NCBI RefSeq assembly: GCF_022376445.1
Contig: NW_025954969.1
Location: 248,001 to 312,000, forward strand
Direction of reading: 5' to 3'
DNA length: 64,000 nucleotides
From: Fomitopsis serialis
Lineage: Eukaryota > Basidiomycota > Agaricomycetes > Polyporales > Fomitopsidaceae
The first letter of the stretch is position 1. Every line of letters begins with the position of its first letter. A program made the translations under genes and the position numbers. Below are positions 40,058 to 58,070 of this stretch, one piece after another. The notes under the pieces are model-generated. The model had not been told where the DNA came from and searched no databases. It worked only from the letters and a program-made list of their open reading frames with translations.

Positions 40058-42038
40058 ATGGCAGTACGCAAACAGCCAGAGCCGCGCACAATGTCTACCC
40101 GCACCTGGATCCGATACGCACCCTTGGCTTTCCTCTCTGTCTCTTGCCTTCTTCATACTTCCAACTGAGTCGGCACCAACAACCAAAGTCTTGTTGGCTC
40201 CGATTCCTTCCTACTTCTGTTACAATAACGCTCTCATCGGATGGAAACTCCTGGTTTACCTGAGCACCAACTATTTCCTGCATGCTGTCTCCATCTCCGC
40301 GAGCGCAGAGATCGAACGTTACACAGAGCGCGTAACACGCACGCACGCGTACAAGTGGAGGGCGTGCTTATCATTCGCCGCGCTCTTTCTACCCTTCTTC
40401 GCGCTCGCAAGGACGATCATCCTCCTCGCCGAACAATTCAAGTGCAATGACAACGACATTCGCGCAGCGCTCCATCACGGCGCGCTCCTGGTTATAGTCA
40501 GAGACGTCGACTGGGAACCTAGCGAGAAAGGGGAGATTATATATACTGTTTTACCTGAAGGGTCTGACTCGCTGGGAGCGAAGTGAGTATTCCTATGCAA
40601 GTCCGGTACACCTGGAGACATCTGACTAGTACTTCTCATTACCAGCTCTAGTATGGCTGAAACGAAACCGCTGGACCGTTCCCAGAGTCCACCTGCGATA
40701 GAGTGAGTTCTTAATGAAGTTCGATGCGACGGGGAAAGCTGACTGGTTTTTTTTCAAAGTATTGCTGCCGACATTTCCAAGCCGCAGCCGCAGCGCCCGG
40801 GAGCCACTACACCAGGGTCCGAGTCGTCCAAGTCACTGCCGTTGGCCTGCATCTCTTTTGACGAAGAGGAAACAAAGAGGGCATACATTCGAGTCAAGGC
40901 CGACAGTAGATCCTTACATGGCGCAGCCCACCCACCGCAGGGATACTCCTTGGCAGTGCCGGCGCACAAGGCGTACACCGAAGACATCATTGAGCATGAC
41001 TTGGAGGACACCAAGGGGCTCAAAATTCACTATCCCCCAGGCATCACAAACGTGCTACTGTCCGTTTTCCAGATCGTCTTCGCAATCTTCACGCTGTACT
41101 TCACGCCGTCGGACCAGATCCCGCGCTGGGGTTACGCGGCGTACGGGCTATCCGTGTTCCCGTACGCAATCATGTCGGTGATGAACCTCCTCTGCGCTGC
41201 ATTCGTCGGCAGCTATGCATCTGGCCACATCCTTCGCACGCCCATCCTCGAAGAGTCACTCAGGAGAACGGGGAACATAAGCCGCAAAGGCAATACAGTC
41301 ACGGTCCTATACGATGGCTTAATAGGTACAGTGAAGCCTCGCGACTCCGCACAGCAAGTAGACTACACTTCGAGTCATACCCAACCCTACGGCACTGCTA
41401 CGAGTGAGGGCAGCCAGCCCGATTCGGAGAAGGGTACCCACGACTCGATGATTGGTCGAGGGGGGAGAGGATCGTATGTTGCGGTGAACATGCGCATCGA
41501 CACGCGGTCTACGCACAACTCGAAGCGTCTCTTCGTCCAAACCAGAGAAGGCGGACCAGAACAGGAATATCATCTCGTTCCCGACGATGACGGCAGAAGG
41601 AAAGGCACCGATAGACAACATATTGCGAGATTCACTGTCTCTACACTCAGTCACGATGGACCCCCACCGAAGGATTCGGATGACCTCAAGAAGCATCAAG
41701 CCATCACTCCGTATGAGGCGTGGACTATCCTCGCGCTCTTCCTCATCGCGCTTGTTACGCCATATGCCCTGATATACGGCATGACCCGCTTCCACCCGAA
41801 CGGGAGCACTACGTCGCAGAGGGCATGGATGATGTCGTGGCTGGCGGCGGACCAGTTCTCGTCGTTATTGATGCTGGTTTTCTGGTACGTGTGGAAGAAG
41901 CGTCATACCCTCATACCGGATTGGTTTCACTACACGTGCTTTGGCGTCCTCATTGTTCCCGGAGTCGGGGGTATAGTGACGGTGTCGATGATGTTTCTCG
42001 CAGATAACAACTTTGGCCCAGGACAGTGTGCGTCATAA
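40058..42038 (+). CDS. Multi-TM protein of an unnamed basidiomycete family, copy 1
   Basis: Exons: about 40058-40582, 40646-40702 and 40760-42038. Start candidates are ATG 40058 and ATG 40091 (MSTRTWIRYAPLAFLSVSCL). The frame shifts by one near 40150-40165 before APIPSYFCYNNALIGWKLLV, so either a one-base error or a mutation lies in the N-terminal signal region. Exon 1 ends with helices (FAALFLPFFALARTIILLAE) and the motif HHGALLVIVRDVDWEP. The large last exon has GYSLAVPAHKAYTEDII, helices around LLSVFQIVFAIFTLYF and VMNLLCAAFVGSYASGHI, the motif LRTPILEESLR, a long polar loop, then two or three helices (WTILALFLIALVTPYALI, CFGVLIVPGVGGIVTV). The family is shared with 55225-57346. Function unknown. 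Confidence 0.72.
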
Positions 42039-42586
42039 TCGGGACTCGTAGTGCAGTAATCATTACCAGATACACTCTCATTGGCCTTTCTGGTCACATG
42101 TATTGTGGTGCTTCGTTCCGTGGTGAATATATGCATGCACTAAACGAGAGAATCCAAGCAGCTACGCTGGGAGGGGCCTGAGCTTGCGATGGAGGCACTA
42201 TAGCACGACTCGGATGCACATCACATGCTACTCAGTACGACTTCGCAGGAGCTCTTGAGTTGAGGCCACCGAGGGGAGGAGGGAGCCGAAGCTACAAGTG
42301 GGCGGAACCGCAATGATTGAGGCTTCCAGGTAAGACAATGTCATTCTGAGGTCCCAGCTCCGAGAAGGGTGACGCGGACGGACGGCACTGTCGACGTCTA
42401 CCAAGGAATCCAAAGTACCTGAGGCTTCATGCAGTCCGTGTGATATGATGGCATTAAGCATACATTACATCTCATACCTTCCCCTCTTCTGTTTATACAC
42501 ATTGCTCCGATATTGGCGTCTACGCCGTTCAGCACAACTCCAACACGAGAACTCCAAGTAGACTGCTCTCGAAGCAGGAGCAAGGC
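42039..42586. other. Convergent 3' intergenic region
   Basis: About 550 bases between the multi-TM gene (+) and the aldo-keto reductase (-). No gene seen. Confidence 0.45.
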
Positions 42587-44038
42587 TCACCGCTTGCAGT
42601 CTGCGAAGCCGATGTCGCCGTAACCCGTCCAAAACGGCTTGCAGATACGGATAGAGCCCTCCTTCTCGATATCAAACAGTTTCTGGACCTCCTCCCTTGA
42701 CAGGTCAACGATCTGCATGTTCGCGATGATCCGGGCGGGCGTCTCCGACTTTGGGATGGCTGCATACGACGTCAACATCATACCAGTACTAATATGGAAG
42801 TGGCTGAAAGCGTTGCCCACGTACCGTTCACGCCAGGGCGGTTCGCGTGGAAGGAGATGAGGACGTTGTGCGGCGTGACGCCGTGCTTCGTCGCGATCTC
42901 CTTCACGACGACGTGGTCGGCGAGGGGCACATCGCCCGACCCAAGCGGGCAATACGCCGTGACCGCGACGCCCTTCTCCCTGCACAGCTCAACGAGCTCC
43001 TCCTGCGCCAGTCTCGGATGGCTCTCGATCTGGTTGACCGCGGGCACGACGGACGCGACCTTCAAGAGCTCCTCGAGAAACGGCGCGCTCACGTTGCTCA
43101 CGCCGATCGCGTGCACCTTGTCCGGGTGCGCCTCGAGGACAGCCTCCATGACCTTCCAGGTATCGAGCCAGTTGAGCGACCGGTCCGGCTTGCGGTCCTT
43201 CACCGGGCATGGCCAATGCATCAGCCATAGGTCGACGTACGGCGTATCGAGCGCGGCGAGTGACTTGTGCAGGGCCGCGAGCGGGTCAGCATGCTCGGTG
43301 TTATTCAGCTTGGTCGTGAGGAATATCTCCTCGCGCGGCACGCCAGAGCGCTTGATGCCCTCACCGACCTGCCTCTCGTTAGCTGGGCCGGGAGTAACGT
43401 CAGACAAGGGACGAGAGGATACAAACATGACGGGCGCACAGTATGCTTGCGCGGTGTCAAGATGCCTGTAGCCGTGCTTGAGTGCAACGTCAACAGCCTG
43501 CTCTACGGTGCCTGGACCTCCAGGATGCCACGTTCCTATAGTGGAAATCACCCGTCAGTACCTCAAAACTTCAGTATGTAACTGCCTGAACTCGGGAAGA
43601 GTGCTCGGTGCACGATGGTGTCTTCATCTCGCACTGTATCCAGTCAGTCTTGTCTCCGAGCGCGGCTCGAGGTGACTTTCTATGGCTCCGAATGGCTGGG
43701 ACACCTTGCCAGCTGGCCCGGCACATGTCCCTACGACATGCCTATGCGCGCTGACCTGTGCATGAGCGGGACCTGAGACAGCCCAACCAGCGCCCGACAA
43801 CACTGCGATGTCGACAGCATTTTCAGTTCAGGTTCCCTCATTTGCCGTGATGAGGCTACCAAGGGCACCTGTGCTAGCTGCTTGCGCCTTGCCCTTCGAA
43901 GAGCGGAAGACTCGAGACGAGGTACGCGTAGCGTCTACAGCTCGTTCACCAAAGTGGACCTAACCTGACACACGTACCGAGACCAAGGGTGGGCATCTGA
44001 GCGCCGGTGTTCAAGGTGACATACTTCGAAGCAGGCAT
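42587..44038 (-). CDS. Aldo-keto reductase, copy 1
   Basis: Four exons on the minus strand: 43978-44038, 43440-43535, 42825-43382 and 42587-42759, 295 residues. NADPH-dependent carbonyl reductase of the AKR superfamily (yeast Gcy1/glycerol dehydrogenase, galacturonate reductase type). The TIM-barrel signatures are GYRHLDTAQAY (catalytic Asp and Tyr), FLTTKL (Lys), [10 protein letters not shown] (His), [42 protein letters not shown] and IPKSETPARI (cofactor 2'-phosphate site). Starts [20 protein letters not shown]. Its first intron (43536-43977) is 442 nt, unusually long here and twice that of the paralogue. A TATAAA box (44130-44135 on the minus strand) lies about 95 bases upstream of the ATG. 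Copy 2 is at 60444-61670 with identical intron positions. Confidence 0.93.
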
Positions 44039-44639
44039 TTCGCGGACGAGCAAGTGGTAGACGTGGAAAGCTCTGAGGGGAGAAAGTAGCTGAGAGCGAC
44101 AATCAGGGCTATCGTCTAGGTGACCGAGATTTATATGGCGTTTTGTCCCTCGCAGGGAGTAGCGCCTAGCTGTTCGAGTCAATGGCTGTAGACGGTGGCA
44201 GTGAGTGCTTTGTCACTGCACAAAAGCGCCTCATACGAAGTGCTCACACGGGACCAACGTTACGACTCACCAGTGCTTATTTGATAAAGAGATGAGATTG
44301 TTCGTCAGCATCCGCAGGTACTGCGGTAAGCGAAGCACAAACGCGTCTCGCGCCTTGTCTCGAAATGCCGTGACGTTGATTGATTGCATAGTGACACTTG
44401 AACGACGCCGTGATCTTGAACGGCTCTAGTGACCACTGGTGCCGCCGTAGCTCTCTACAACTCTTGAGCACTGTAGACGTCTGTGAGTGGAAGCGGATAC
44501 CTGTTGACAGACGCAGTGCCTCTCATCGCGAGGCTACCTATGAGCTACTTTCGCTCGCTTGCTCGAGGAGCCAGATGCTCGATACGAGCCGAGAGACGCA
44601 CCTAAGTCTCGTTCTCCAAATGGGGCCGGACCTAAAATA
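44039..44639. other. Upstream of aldo-keto reductase copy 1
   Basis: About 600 bases. Contains the TATA box of copy 1 near its left end. Otherwise nothing recognised. Confidence 0.45.
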
Positions 44640-44692
44640 CATGTCAAAATGGGCATCTGGACGCCAGTGTTGAGCGCGACATACCTTTGCGA
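44640..44692 (-). pseudogene. Relic of exon 1 of a third aldo-keto reductase
   Basis: Minus-strand translation gives YVALNTGVQMPIL, matching [13 protein letters not shown] and [13 protein letters not shown] of the two intact copies. The initiator region is degraded (no ATG at the matching codon) and no downstream exon was found before copy 1. It sits in tandem behind copy 1, same orientation. Confidence 0.65.
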
Positions 44693-44768
44693 TTTTCAAA
44701 TGAGACGAGGTAAGTAGACGGGATGAGCGGTGAGGACTATCGATGAGGTCGACAAGACGCATAGAGGG

Positions 44769-44787
44769 ACGGAAGCCGGACTTCCGT
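44769..44787. promoter_or_regulatory. Imperfect palindrome upstream of the reductase relic
   Basis: ACGGAAG-CCGGA-CTTCCGT has perfectly complementary 7-base arms. It resembles the 19-bp palindrome at the same relative place in the promoter of reductase copy 2 (60324-60342). CGG/CCG inverted repeats are typical of fungal Zn2Cys6 binding sites. Confidence 0.45.
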
Positions 44788-44904
44788 TGATCGTAGGGTG
44801 GAGCCCAGCCAAATAAAGCAACATAGGCAAATGATCCAGCATACAGCTCGAACATCTAAGTTCCGTTGACGGTGTTTGACAGATGAATGGGATGTAGCCA
44901 CCAC

Positions 44905-45835
44905 GCGTTGCCCGGCGACTAGAGTCGGGTTTAGTCCAGCAGGCGACATTACTCACCTTCGATGCCAGTGCATGGGCCACGGGTAGTATTGACTCTACTA
45001 CACTGCAGCTCAAGCCCTGGATCGACGCGTCTCTTCTAGGCCATTGCACAATTGCTTCTTCTGCTGCGGATTCTGTGGTTGCTACCGCAAGTTCAGGCTG
45101 GTCCGATCAAGCTCGAAGTCGCTATACATGGGACACCGCTGGTCAGCTCACACATTATGCTACAGCACATCGCTTGCACAGCTTACACTCCAAATTTTGA
45201 AGACGTCCGCGGACAACCAGCTGTATTAGGGTAGTCTTGCTGTGAGAGTGGAACTACGCCGCATTAGCATCAACTCTGGAACTGTAAGCCAGCAACCAAT
45301 AGGCGAGAACAAGTACCCACCACTCGAAGGCAACTCACGGCAGGCGCAACTTTGAGACAGCTCATTAGCAGTGCCTCGGGTCCATCATGTCGCCGTCAAA
45401 TGCAAAGTACAATTGTGTCGCTGGGATAGTTGTGGTCCAGTTCATCCGAACTCATGGTGCAATGCCCTTCACAAGAGCCACCACTGACCAAATGGGCTGC
45501 TTCTTGCTATGTACCGGGTCCCTGCGCATCGAGGGCACTGCTGGACCTGAAAGGATGGATTGAGCCTCTGGGATACAGCATCCCGCTTTACTCACCTATG
45601 TACACGGGTCGCACTCCGGACCGCTTTGTCTGCACAGCAAGGATCCCACCGCCCTGACAAATGAGGACACCGTCGAATAGAAGGTGTCCAGAGACGATCG
45701 TGAACAGGGCGAAGACCACGAGTTTCACTTGCAACGAACCCCAGGTGCCGAGCACGAACATGTCGCACGCAGAGCAATATCGACGACACTGCATCCAAGG
45801 TCGTACTGCCTTCATTCGAGCGTGTCGATGATATC
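44905..45835 (-). repeat. 0.9 kb dispersed repeat R, left copy
   Basis: About 930 bases that recur in inverted orientation at 62485-63410 with roughly 90 percent identity by eye and small indels. In the sense taken here (minus strand) it has exon-like pieces: KLVVFALFTIVSGHLLFDGV before GTGAGTAAAGCGG, then CCAGCAGTGCCCTCG after TTTCAG, and a GTGAGT donor near its right end. It is thus probably a duplicated fragment of a split membrane-protein gene. The family was not identified. Indels between the copies break the frames, so neither is a confident gene. Confidence 0.7.
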
Positions 45836-46221
45836 GTCTCTATAAATGGGCATAAAGTTTAATATTAGGGTGTCTGTGAGAGGTTGGTACGAGACTAAGT
45901 CTGCAACGGAGACTATTCTCCGCTAAGTCAGAGCCCACCGTAGTTGCACCCGAACCGCAGTTGTACATACCCGAGAGTTTCGGATGCGCGGTTTCAAGAT
46001 GACAATCTCGTTCTGGGTAGGATGCGTGGTCAATTCATCCGGCGTCCGAGGCAGCCGGCTATGTGCCACTAGGCAGCGGGACATGCACTGGTACAAATGC
46101 AAATGCGTCAGATACAATATGTGGGAAGACCGACCGGACAGCTAGACAGCGAAGAATACAACGTGCTGACAAAACACTACAACAGTGATATAAATACAAC
46201 TCCATAGGAGTATTTCAAGCT
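45836..46221. other. Intergenic before PRI1 3' end
   Basis: About 390 bases, nothing recognised. Confidence 0.45.
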
Positions 46222-47723
46222 TCACCACGTTCGATCTGCAAAAAACAATGTGAGGAAGGGGTCTGTGAGATCATCTGCCAACGTACCTGGGCCAGCCTCC
46301 CGCTTCGCGCGCCTCACCTCTTCCATGAGCGCAGCGACGTGCCTGTCGAGCATCTCAACGTACGGCTTCATCGACGTTTTCTGCCAATCTATGGGCAGCC
46401 GTCAAGCACAGTCCGACCAGCGTGCAGCTCATTCACATACCAGAGTGATGTTCCGCAGTGTCGCCTCCAGCGCTCGCCCCGAGCTCGTCGAGCTCGCGCA
46501 GCAGCTGACTCACAGTGGGTACGCGCTCGGGCCTGAAGCTGTCGATGGCGCTGGGGTCGACGGGAACGCAGACTCGGCCTGTCTTGGGGTGCACACAGAA
46601 GGGTGCCTTGAGCAAGTGGTTGCGATGCTTCGAGACTTCAGCATCGAGCCGTGGGTATGTATACTGTAGTACGATATCTTCCATTGCGGCTTTCAAGGTT
46701 TCCTGGTCACTGTTAGGAAACGCATCGTGCAGCGAAAGGGAAAGAGCAACCCACCTTTGCTTTGCCTTTTTCCGCCTTTTTTGCCTCCTTCTTGAGGTCG
46801 TCCCATTTCGCTTCCGACGAGAGTCCGGGCTTGGCCTCCCACTTGGCACGTAACCGTTCGACAACATCGGAATCAGGAATGAGTTGTAGGAGTATCTCCC
46901 AGCCTTCTTCTTGGGCAAAGCAGTCTTGATCCTCGAGGATGAGGTTGCCGAACACATGCTCTGCAAGGGGCTCCAGCGCCATCCTGCGCTGATGTTATCA
47001 CTATGAGCAGCGCGCAAGTTGAGAGCACTCACTGGATGCCTGGCGGAAGCGGCTTTGTTCCCTGACGCACGTTCACCTTCTTACGCATCTCCTTTCCCCC
47101 CTGTATCACCGTCAGCCAGCCCACTAGTGCCCGCCGTTGCTCATCGGTCAACTCCATCGCCTCCTTGTCCGAGATCCACAAGTGGATACCACGCCGACCA
47201 GAATAGACCCAAAGCAGGTGCTTGTAGCCAAATTGGTCACGTATGGCACGATCTAGCACGCCCACGGCAGCGGCGATGAAAGCCCAGCAGCGTTTGCAGA
47301 TGTCGGCGCCGGAGCAGCATGTACGGATTTCGTCGTAGTCGGTCATATCGATATCAAAGACGAGCTCGCGGAGCTGGGGTGTAAAGTTGGCAGCGCGGAC
47401 GGTCTTTCGGTCTCGGGGCTGTGGTAATCGGTGAGCTCGAGTGGAAGAAAACGCGTTGCTGAACACACCTTCGCACTGTAGACGGGTCCTATCTCAAACC
47501 GCGTCGGATTCAACTGACAGACTTGCTTCTTGAGGTCGTCAGCATCTGCAAAAGACTGGTACCGGACGTAGGTGTCTGGCGGCAGAGTGAAGGCCCATTC
47601 GCGATGCGTGAAGCGTTTTGTTGGGACGTGTTCATGGTTCAGCCAGCCGAAGATAGACTTGTAGGGGTACAGCCGCTTATAAAACGCGAGCATGATCTCC
47701 GGGGACACCTCTTCCTGAGCCAT
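46222..47723 (-). CDS. PRI1: DNA primase small (catalytic) subunit
   Basis: Six exons on the minus strand: 47469-47723, 47033-47418, 46755-46983, 46441-46702, 46287-46388 and 46222-46235, 415 residues with agreeing phases. It makes RNA primers for polymerase alpha at replication origins and Okazaki fragments. Signatures: MLAFYKRLYPYKSIFGWLNH, REWAFTLPPDTYVRYQSF, the catalytic acidic motif ELVFDIDMTDYDEIRTCC (Asp-x-Asp), a zinc-binding cysteine group CCSGADICKRCW, LWVYSGRRGIHLWISDKEA, HLLKAPFCVHPKTGRVCVPV and the C-terminal helix PYVEMLDRHVAALMEEVRR. The last exon is tiny (DRTW then stop). Length fits the family. Divergent from the ABC transporter, with two MluI-type boxes in the shared promoter. 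Confidence 0.95.
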
Positions 47724-48188
47724 AGTGCGATAGAGACGTATCGACGGAGGGGAGTTTGCAGTAAGTGAGCGAGGTGGGGCTCCCAAACGGACTCGGACGC
47801 GTCGAGTCACGCTGTGACCGGACGCGTCGTACACGTGGGCTGATGCGAGATGAGATCGGGGAAATTCCTCTCTCGGACCGCTGCATGCGACTCGCGAGTT
47901 GGCCAGCGGAAACACCGGGGAATCGCTGTGCGACTGACAGAATACCACCACCTTCCCATTTCCTATCTTGCTCGACTCTCTGAAGGGCGGTAGGTCTTCC
48001 GGATTCGATCGTCTTCTACATAATTTGCTTATCGCCCATGCGGTTTATTAGCTGCCGCTTTTCTTGCCGCCCCTGCAACGCCCCTGTGACTGGGACGGAG
48101 CCGGAGCCGGGAATTTATATTCACTGGTCATAACAAGGAGTGTAGACCTCAAACCGTGCTCGGACGCCCACTGTTGCCCTCTTTCTCC
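47724..48188. promoter_or_regulatory. Divergent promoter region PRI1 / ABC transporter
   Basis: 465 bases between two divergent starts. Apart from the MCB boxes, no other clear element was seen. Confidence 0.45.
47797..47827. promoter_or_regulatory. Two ACGCGT (MCB) boxes in the PRI1 promoter
   Basis: ACGCGT occurs at 47797-47802 and 47822-47827, about 75 and 100 bases upstream of the PRI1 ATG, each within a GGACGCGTCG context. ACGCGT is the MluI cell-cycle box bound by MBF in front of replication genes in ascomycete yeasts. The pairing of site and gene class is what makes this credible. Confidence 0.65.
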
Positions 48189-54728
<6,540 letters not shown>

Positions 54729-55224
54729 AAGAGGGTCGCCGCACTCATGGTAGATTGATGACGCTCGGTGTACTGATTGACTAGAGTAGAGCAAGCTACG
54801 TATTGTTCCTGTCTGTGGTGCTAAGTCGCTAGAGCATGGTACCGATCACGTTGTCGCGCATTGACAATCGAGCACTCTCCATAGGCAGTCGTACACGCGG
54901 CAGATCCGTTTCAGCATCTTCAGGAGCATCCATGCCTGAGCTCGAGTGTGTACTTAGCAGCTAGTATCCAGTGCAGCGACCCCCAAGATTGCCTCACTGT
55001 GCACCACCGATAGTCGGCCTCTCCACCAGTATTCACCAATGTACGACTCGGCCACACTGGGTCTTCTAGTAATTGGTCTATTCACAGACTTGTCTCTCGA
55101 CACGTGGAGGATATTTAGCTATGGGATTGTATGTACCACTTTGCCAAGATCTTGCGTTAACAGCACGGCCCCAGGAGACATGTGGCATCGAGTCCTTGCG
55201 TCCCTTGCAGACTCCAGAGTATAT
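54729..55224. other. Convergent 3' intergenic region
   Basis: About 500 bases between the ABC transporter (+) and multi-TM copy 2 (-). Nothing recognised. Confidence 0.45.
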
Positions 55225-57346
55225 CTACAGGGAACATGTCTGATGCCCATAGTCATGGTCCTGTAGAAACATCTTCACTACCATCACAAAGCCGCCTATC
55301 CCCGCCACCACCATATTGATATAGGCCGAGTAGCGCATAGTTGACCACGCGAACGGTTTGCCCCGACTTAACACCTCGACCGGGTTCCAGCGAATCCATA
55401 CGGTCCAGTAGATCGAGGTGAATAAGGACGCCAAAACGTCAGCCACCATCCACGCTATGATCCATGCCCTTTGGGTCTTGGTGCTTTGCTGAGGATGAAA
55501 GCCGGTCAAAGCGCCAATCACCGCGGTAGGCAAGGCTATGGCAGCTGCCTGAAAGGCGTATATCCAACGGATCGCTGAGGTAGGCATTGTGCGCAGCTCC
55601 ACCTCCCTCAATTCATCTTCCAGTGGAACACCGGTGTGGCTCATTGCAGATAGTATGAACTGCACAGGGGGCGAGCCGTCCGAGCGGCCCATGCCCGGGG
55701 CCTCGATGACCTCAGGCTCGTCTGTAGCTGAAAGGAGGTCCCAGCCAGTGCGTCGATGCAGCCATCGAGCCAAGGCACCAAAATATGTTCCGTTCAAGTC
55801 TGTGAACGAGAATTCAGTACAAAGTATATGAACCGACGTATCACGAGTTCAGTACAAACCATAATACAACATCCAGCCCCGGCGTAGAGAAGGCTCCATT
55901 GGTCCGACCAGTAGTTCGCTGAGCACAGGCACGTGGCTGAACCTGTTAAAACTCTCTATCTTCTTCTCTCGGATGAGACGGTACTCTTTCCTCCTAGGAG
56001 GCTCGTCGTACCGATCTTGCCCACTGGCAGGAGTCACGACGATGTATTTCTGTGGTTGTCCATCAACATCGTCCCGAGTTTCTACGTGCATCCCAACTGC
56101 AACGTAGGGGGATTCGACGTCGGCGGCCTGAACGCTTGCTTCTCGCAACGTACAACTGTTCAGCCCAGTGTCGTTCTCCGAATCCAGAGCATCGGAGCCC
56201 CTCTGTCGCAGGGACCCCTTCAGGACGGCGGGACGGCTTTCTTCTCGCACCGTACCAATGGTCCCATCGTAAGCCGAAGGCTGAGATTCGGTGCACTCCC
56301 GTCGCAGGAGAGACTCCTCCAAAATGGGCGTCCGGAGAAGCTGAGCGCATGCATAGCTGTCGACACAGATTGCGCAAACGAGGTTGATGATGGACATGAC
56401 AACATACGGGAGTACGGTTAGGCCGTATGATGCGTATCCCCAGGTGGGAACCTGGCTCAACCACGAGATGTATAGGCTGTAGGATCCAGCAACGATCTGG
56501 ATGATCGACAGCGTTGCGCCGACGGTACCCGTGCGATGATGCACGCGTAGTTCTGTCGTGTCCTCGAGATGATCGCGGATCAAGATCTGGGTGTAGCTCT
56601 TGCGCTGCGGTACCGCGAGCCTATAACCAACCGTGGGGCGTGCCATACCGTGCAGATAATGCTCATCGTGGTCCACTGGCCGGTAAGCGTGCGTTTCGTG
56701 TGCATCAAGCACGATGGTGGCCGTCTGTGTCGTCACCCTTGTGCTGTCGCCCCTAGCGCCGACAAGTCACGGTTAGCCAATTCTGACATGTCTCAAGTAA
56801 ACTGCGTTTCAACTGAGGGACTCACTCGTCCAATGTAAAACCTTGAGGTAGCCGAGTGTAAACGACGCTAGGCTCATCTGCAGCAGGCTCCCACTGCGGG
56901 TCTCTGACGACGACGAGGAGTGCGCCGTGGTAAAGTGCCGCGAGAAGGCCATTGCTGCCACATCTCGACTTCTGCACAATGAGGATGAGCGTCCTGGCGA
57001 GCGAAAAATAAGGCAGGAAGAGTGAAATCGCCGCCAGCCACAGACTATAGACCCATGCGTCACGACGTGTCACCCATTCTGTATCCTGTCCGGTGTCTGC
57101 ACCAAGGAAGACGGTGCCGACATGGATAGCATAGTTGCTGACGAGGTAGCTGGCCAGGCTGTAGATGATAGCGGCATCTTCGGGGCATGCACCCGAAGAC
57201 CTGGTAGCAACGATGCGTTCAAGTAAGACGGCCGGCGCACCACTGGCAGCTGGGAGAATGGCAGCGAGAAGGGTTGCCGTCAGAAGAGATAGGACATACT
57301 GTTGGAGGCGTGATGTGGTGGCACGATTCCACTTGTGAGTTGGCAT
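55225..57346 (-). CDS. Multi-TM protein of an unnamed basidiomycete family, copy 2
   Basis: Three exons on the minus strand: 56826-57346, 55860-56752 and 55225-55799, 662 residues with agreeing phases. Starts MPTHKWNRATTSRLQQYVLS with a signal-like helix; further helices and the motif YHGALLVVVRDPQWEP end exon 1. Exon 2 has GYRLAVPQRKSYTQILI, HLEDTTELRVHH, SYGLTVLPYVVMSIINLV, LRTPILEESLLRRE and a polar cytosolic-looking loop. Exon 3 ends with helices AFQAAAIALPTAVIGALTGF, IAWMVADVLASLFTSIYW and INMVVAGIGGFVMVVKMFL. These motifs match copy 1 (40058-42038) in order. Unlike copy 1 no frameshift is seen. No known family was recognised; transporter or receptor roles are guesses. Confidence 0.8.
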
Positions 57347-57849
57347 TGCCGCGGTAGGTTTGGAGCAAGCCCTGTCTCATTACCAGTATATATACAGGTA
57401 GTATCCTCGCCTGCCATGCCAGTACCCCGCGTGTCCGAAGGCAGTTCATATGTGAATGCCCATCAGACAAGAGAACCACTTCTCTGGAGCGATGTCATGG
57501 AGCAATCAAACCTTCCTACTACGCGTGTCTGTCGGAGCGGCAGTCTTGGAATTGCAAGTGCTTCGAAACCTGTCAGCAGCCACATAGCCTACATATACGT
57601 ACGCCGTTGCACATAAAAGTTCTATTAGCCCATGTCCAGCCTAGACTCCTGCCAACACGGGCGTGCTTTCTGCCATGACCTTCCTCAGTGCCTGACTGTA
57701 CGGGCCAACCCTGAGGTATCGTTACCTGCGCAAGGCCTTGTGTGTTCACATGGTTCATGATTTGAAGCTACGCCGCATGTTCTGGCTTCCATGTCAACTT
57801 TCGGGCCATGTTGTCCAATGCCGCACGAGGCTACCATGAGTCTTGAATC
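57347..57849. other. Upstream of multi-TM copy 2
   Basis: About 500 bases; nothing recognised apart from being the promoter of copy 2. Confidence 0.45.
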
Positions 57850-58070
57850 AGCTGCAGTTGCGGGCGCCGTGGATAAGGTTGGCAATGTTCCGCAACACAG
57901 AATGTCGAGCCGTACCTGAACCCGATATGTGCTCCCTTGGCTTCTCTCCATCTCTGACCTCCAAGCGGCAAGGCTACGGAGTCGCCTCACCCTCACGGTG
58001 CCACAACCACGCCTGTTTCGGGGCTATCATTTCTGCAACCAGAAACCGTATCCTACTATCACAATGAGGA
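57850..58070 (+). pseudogene. Relic of the 5' end of a third multi-TM family gene
   Basis: The sequence around ATG 57902 (TGTCGAGCCGTACCTGAACC) matches the start region of copy 1 at 40091 (TGTCTACCCGCACCTGGATC). The similarity extends upstream (GTTGCGGGCGCC versus ATTGCGGGCACC) and downstream through CTCCCTTGGCTTCTCTCC. The codon matching Trp in copy 1 is a TGA stop. Similarity ends by about 58070. Confidence 0.6.

Noticed and set aside
45052..45234. Small ORF starting MLLLLRILWLLPQVQAG, also found in the inverted copy, like a secreted peptide
   Set aside because: It is conserved only because the whole 0.9 kb repeat is duplicated. The splice-like signals of the repeat are on the opposite strand.
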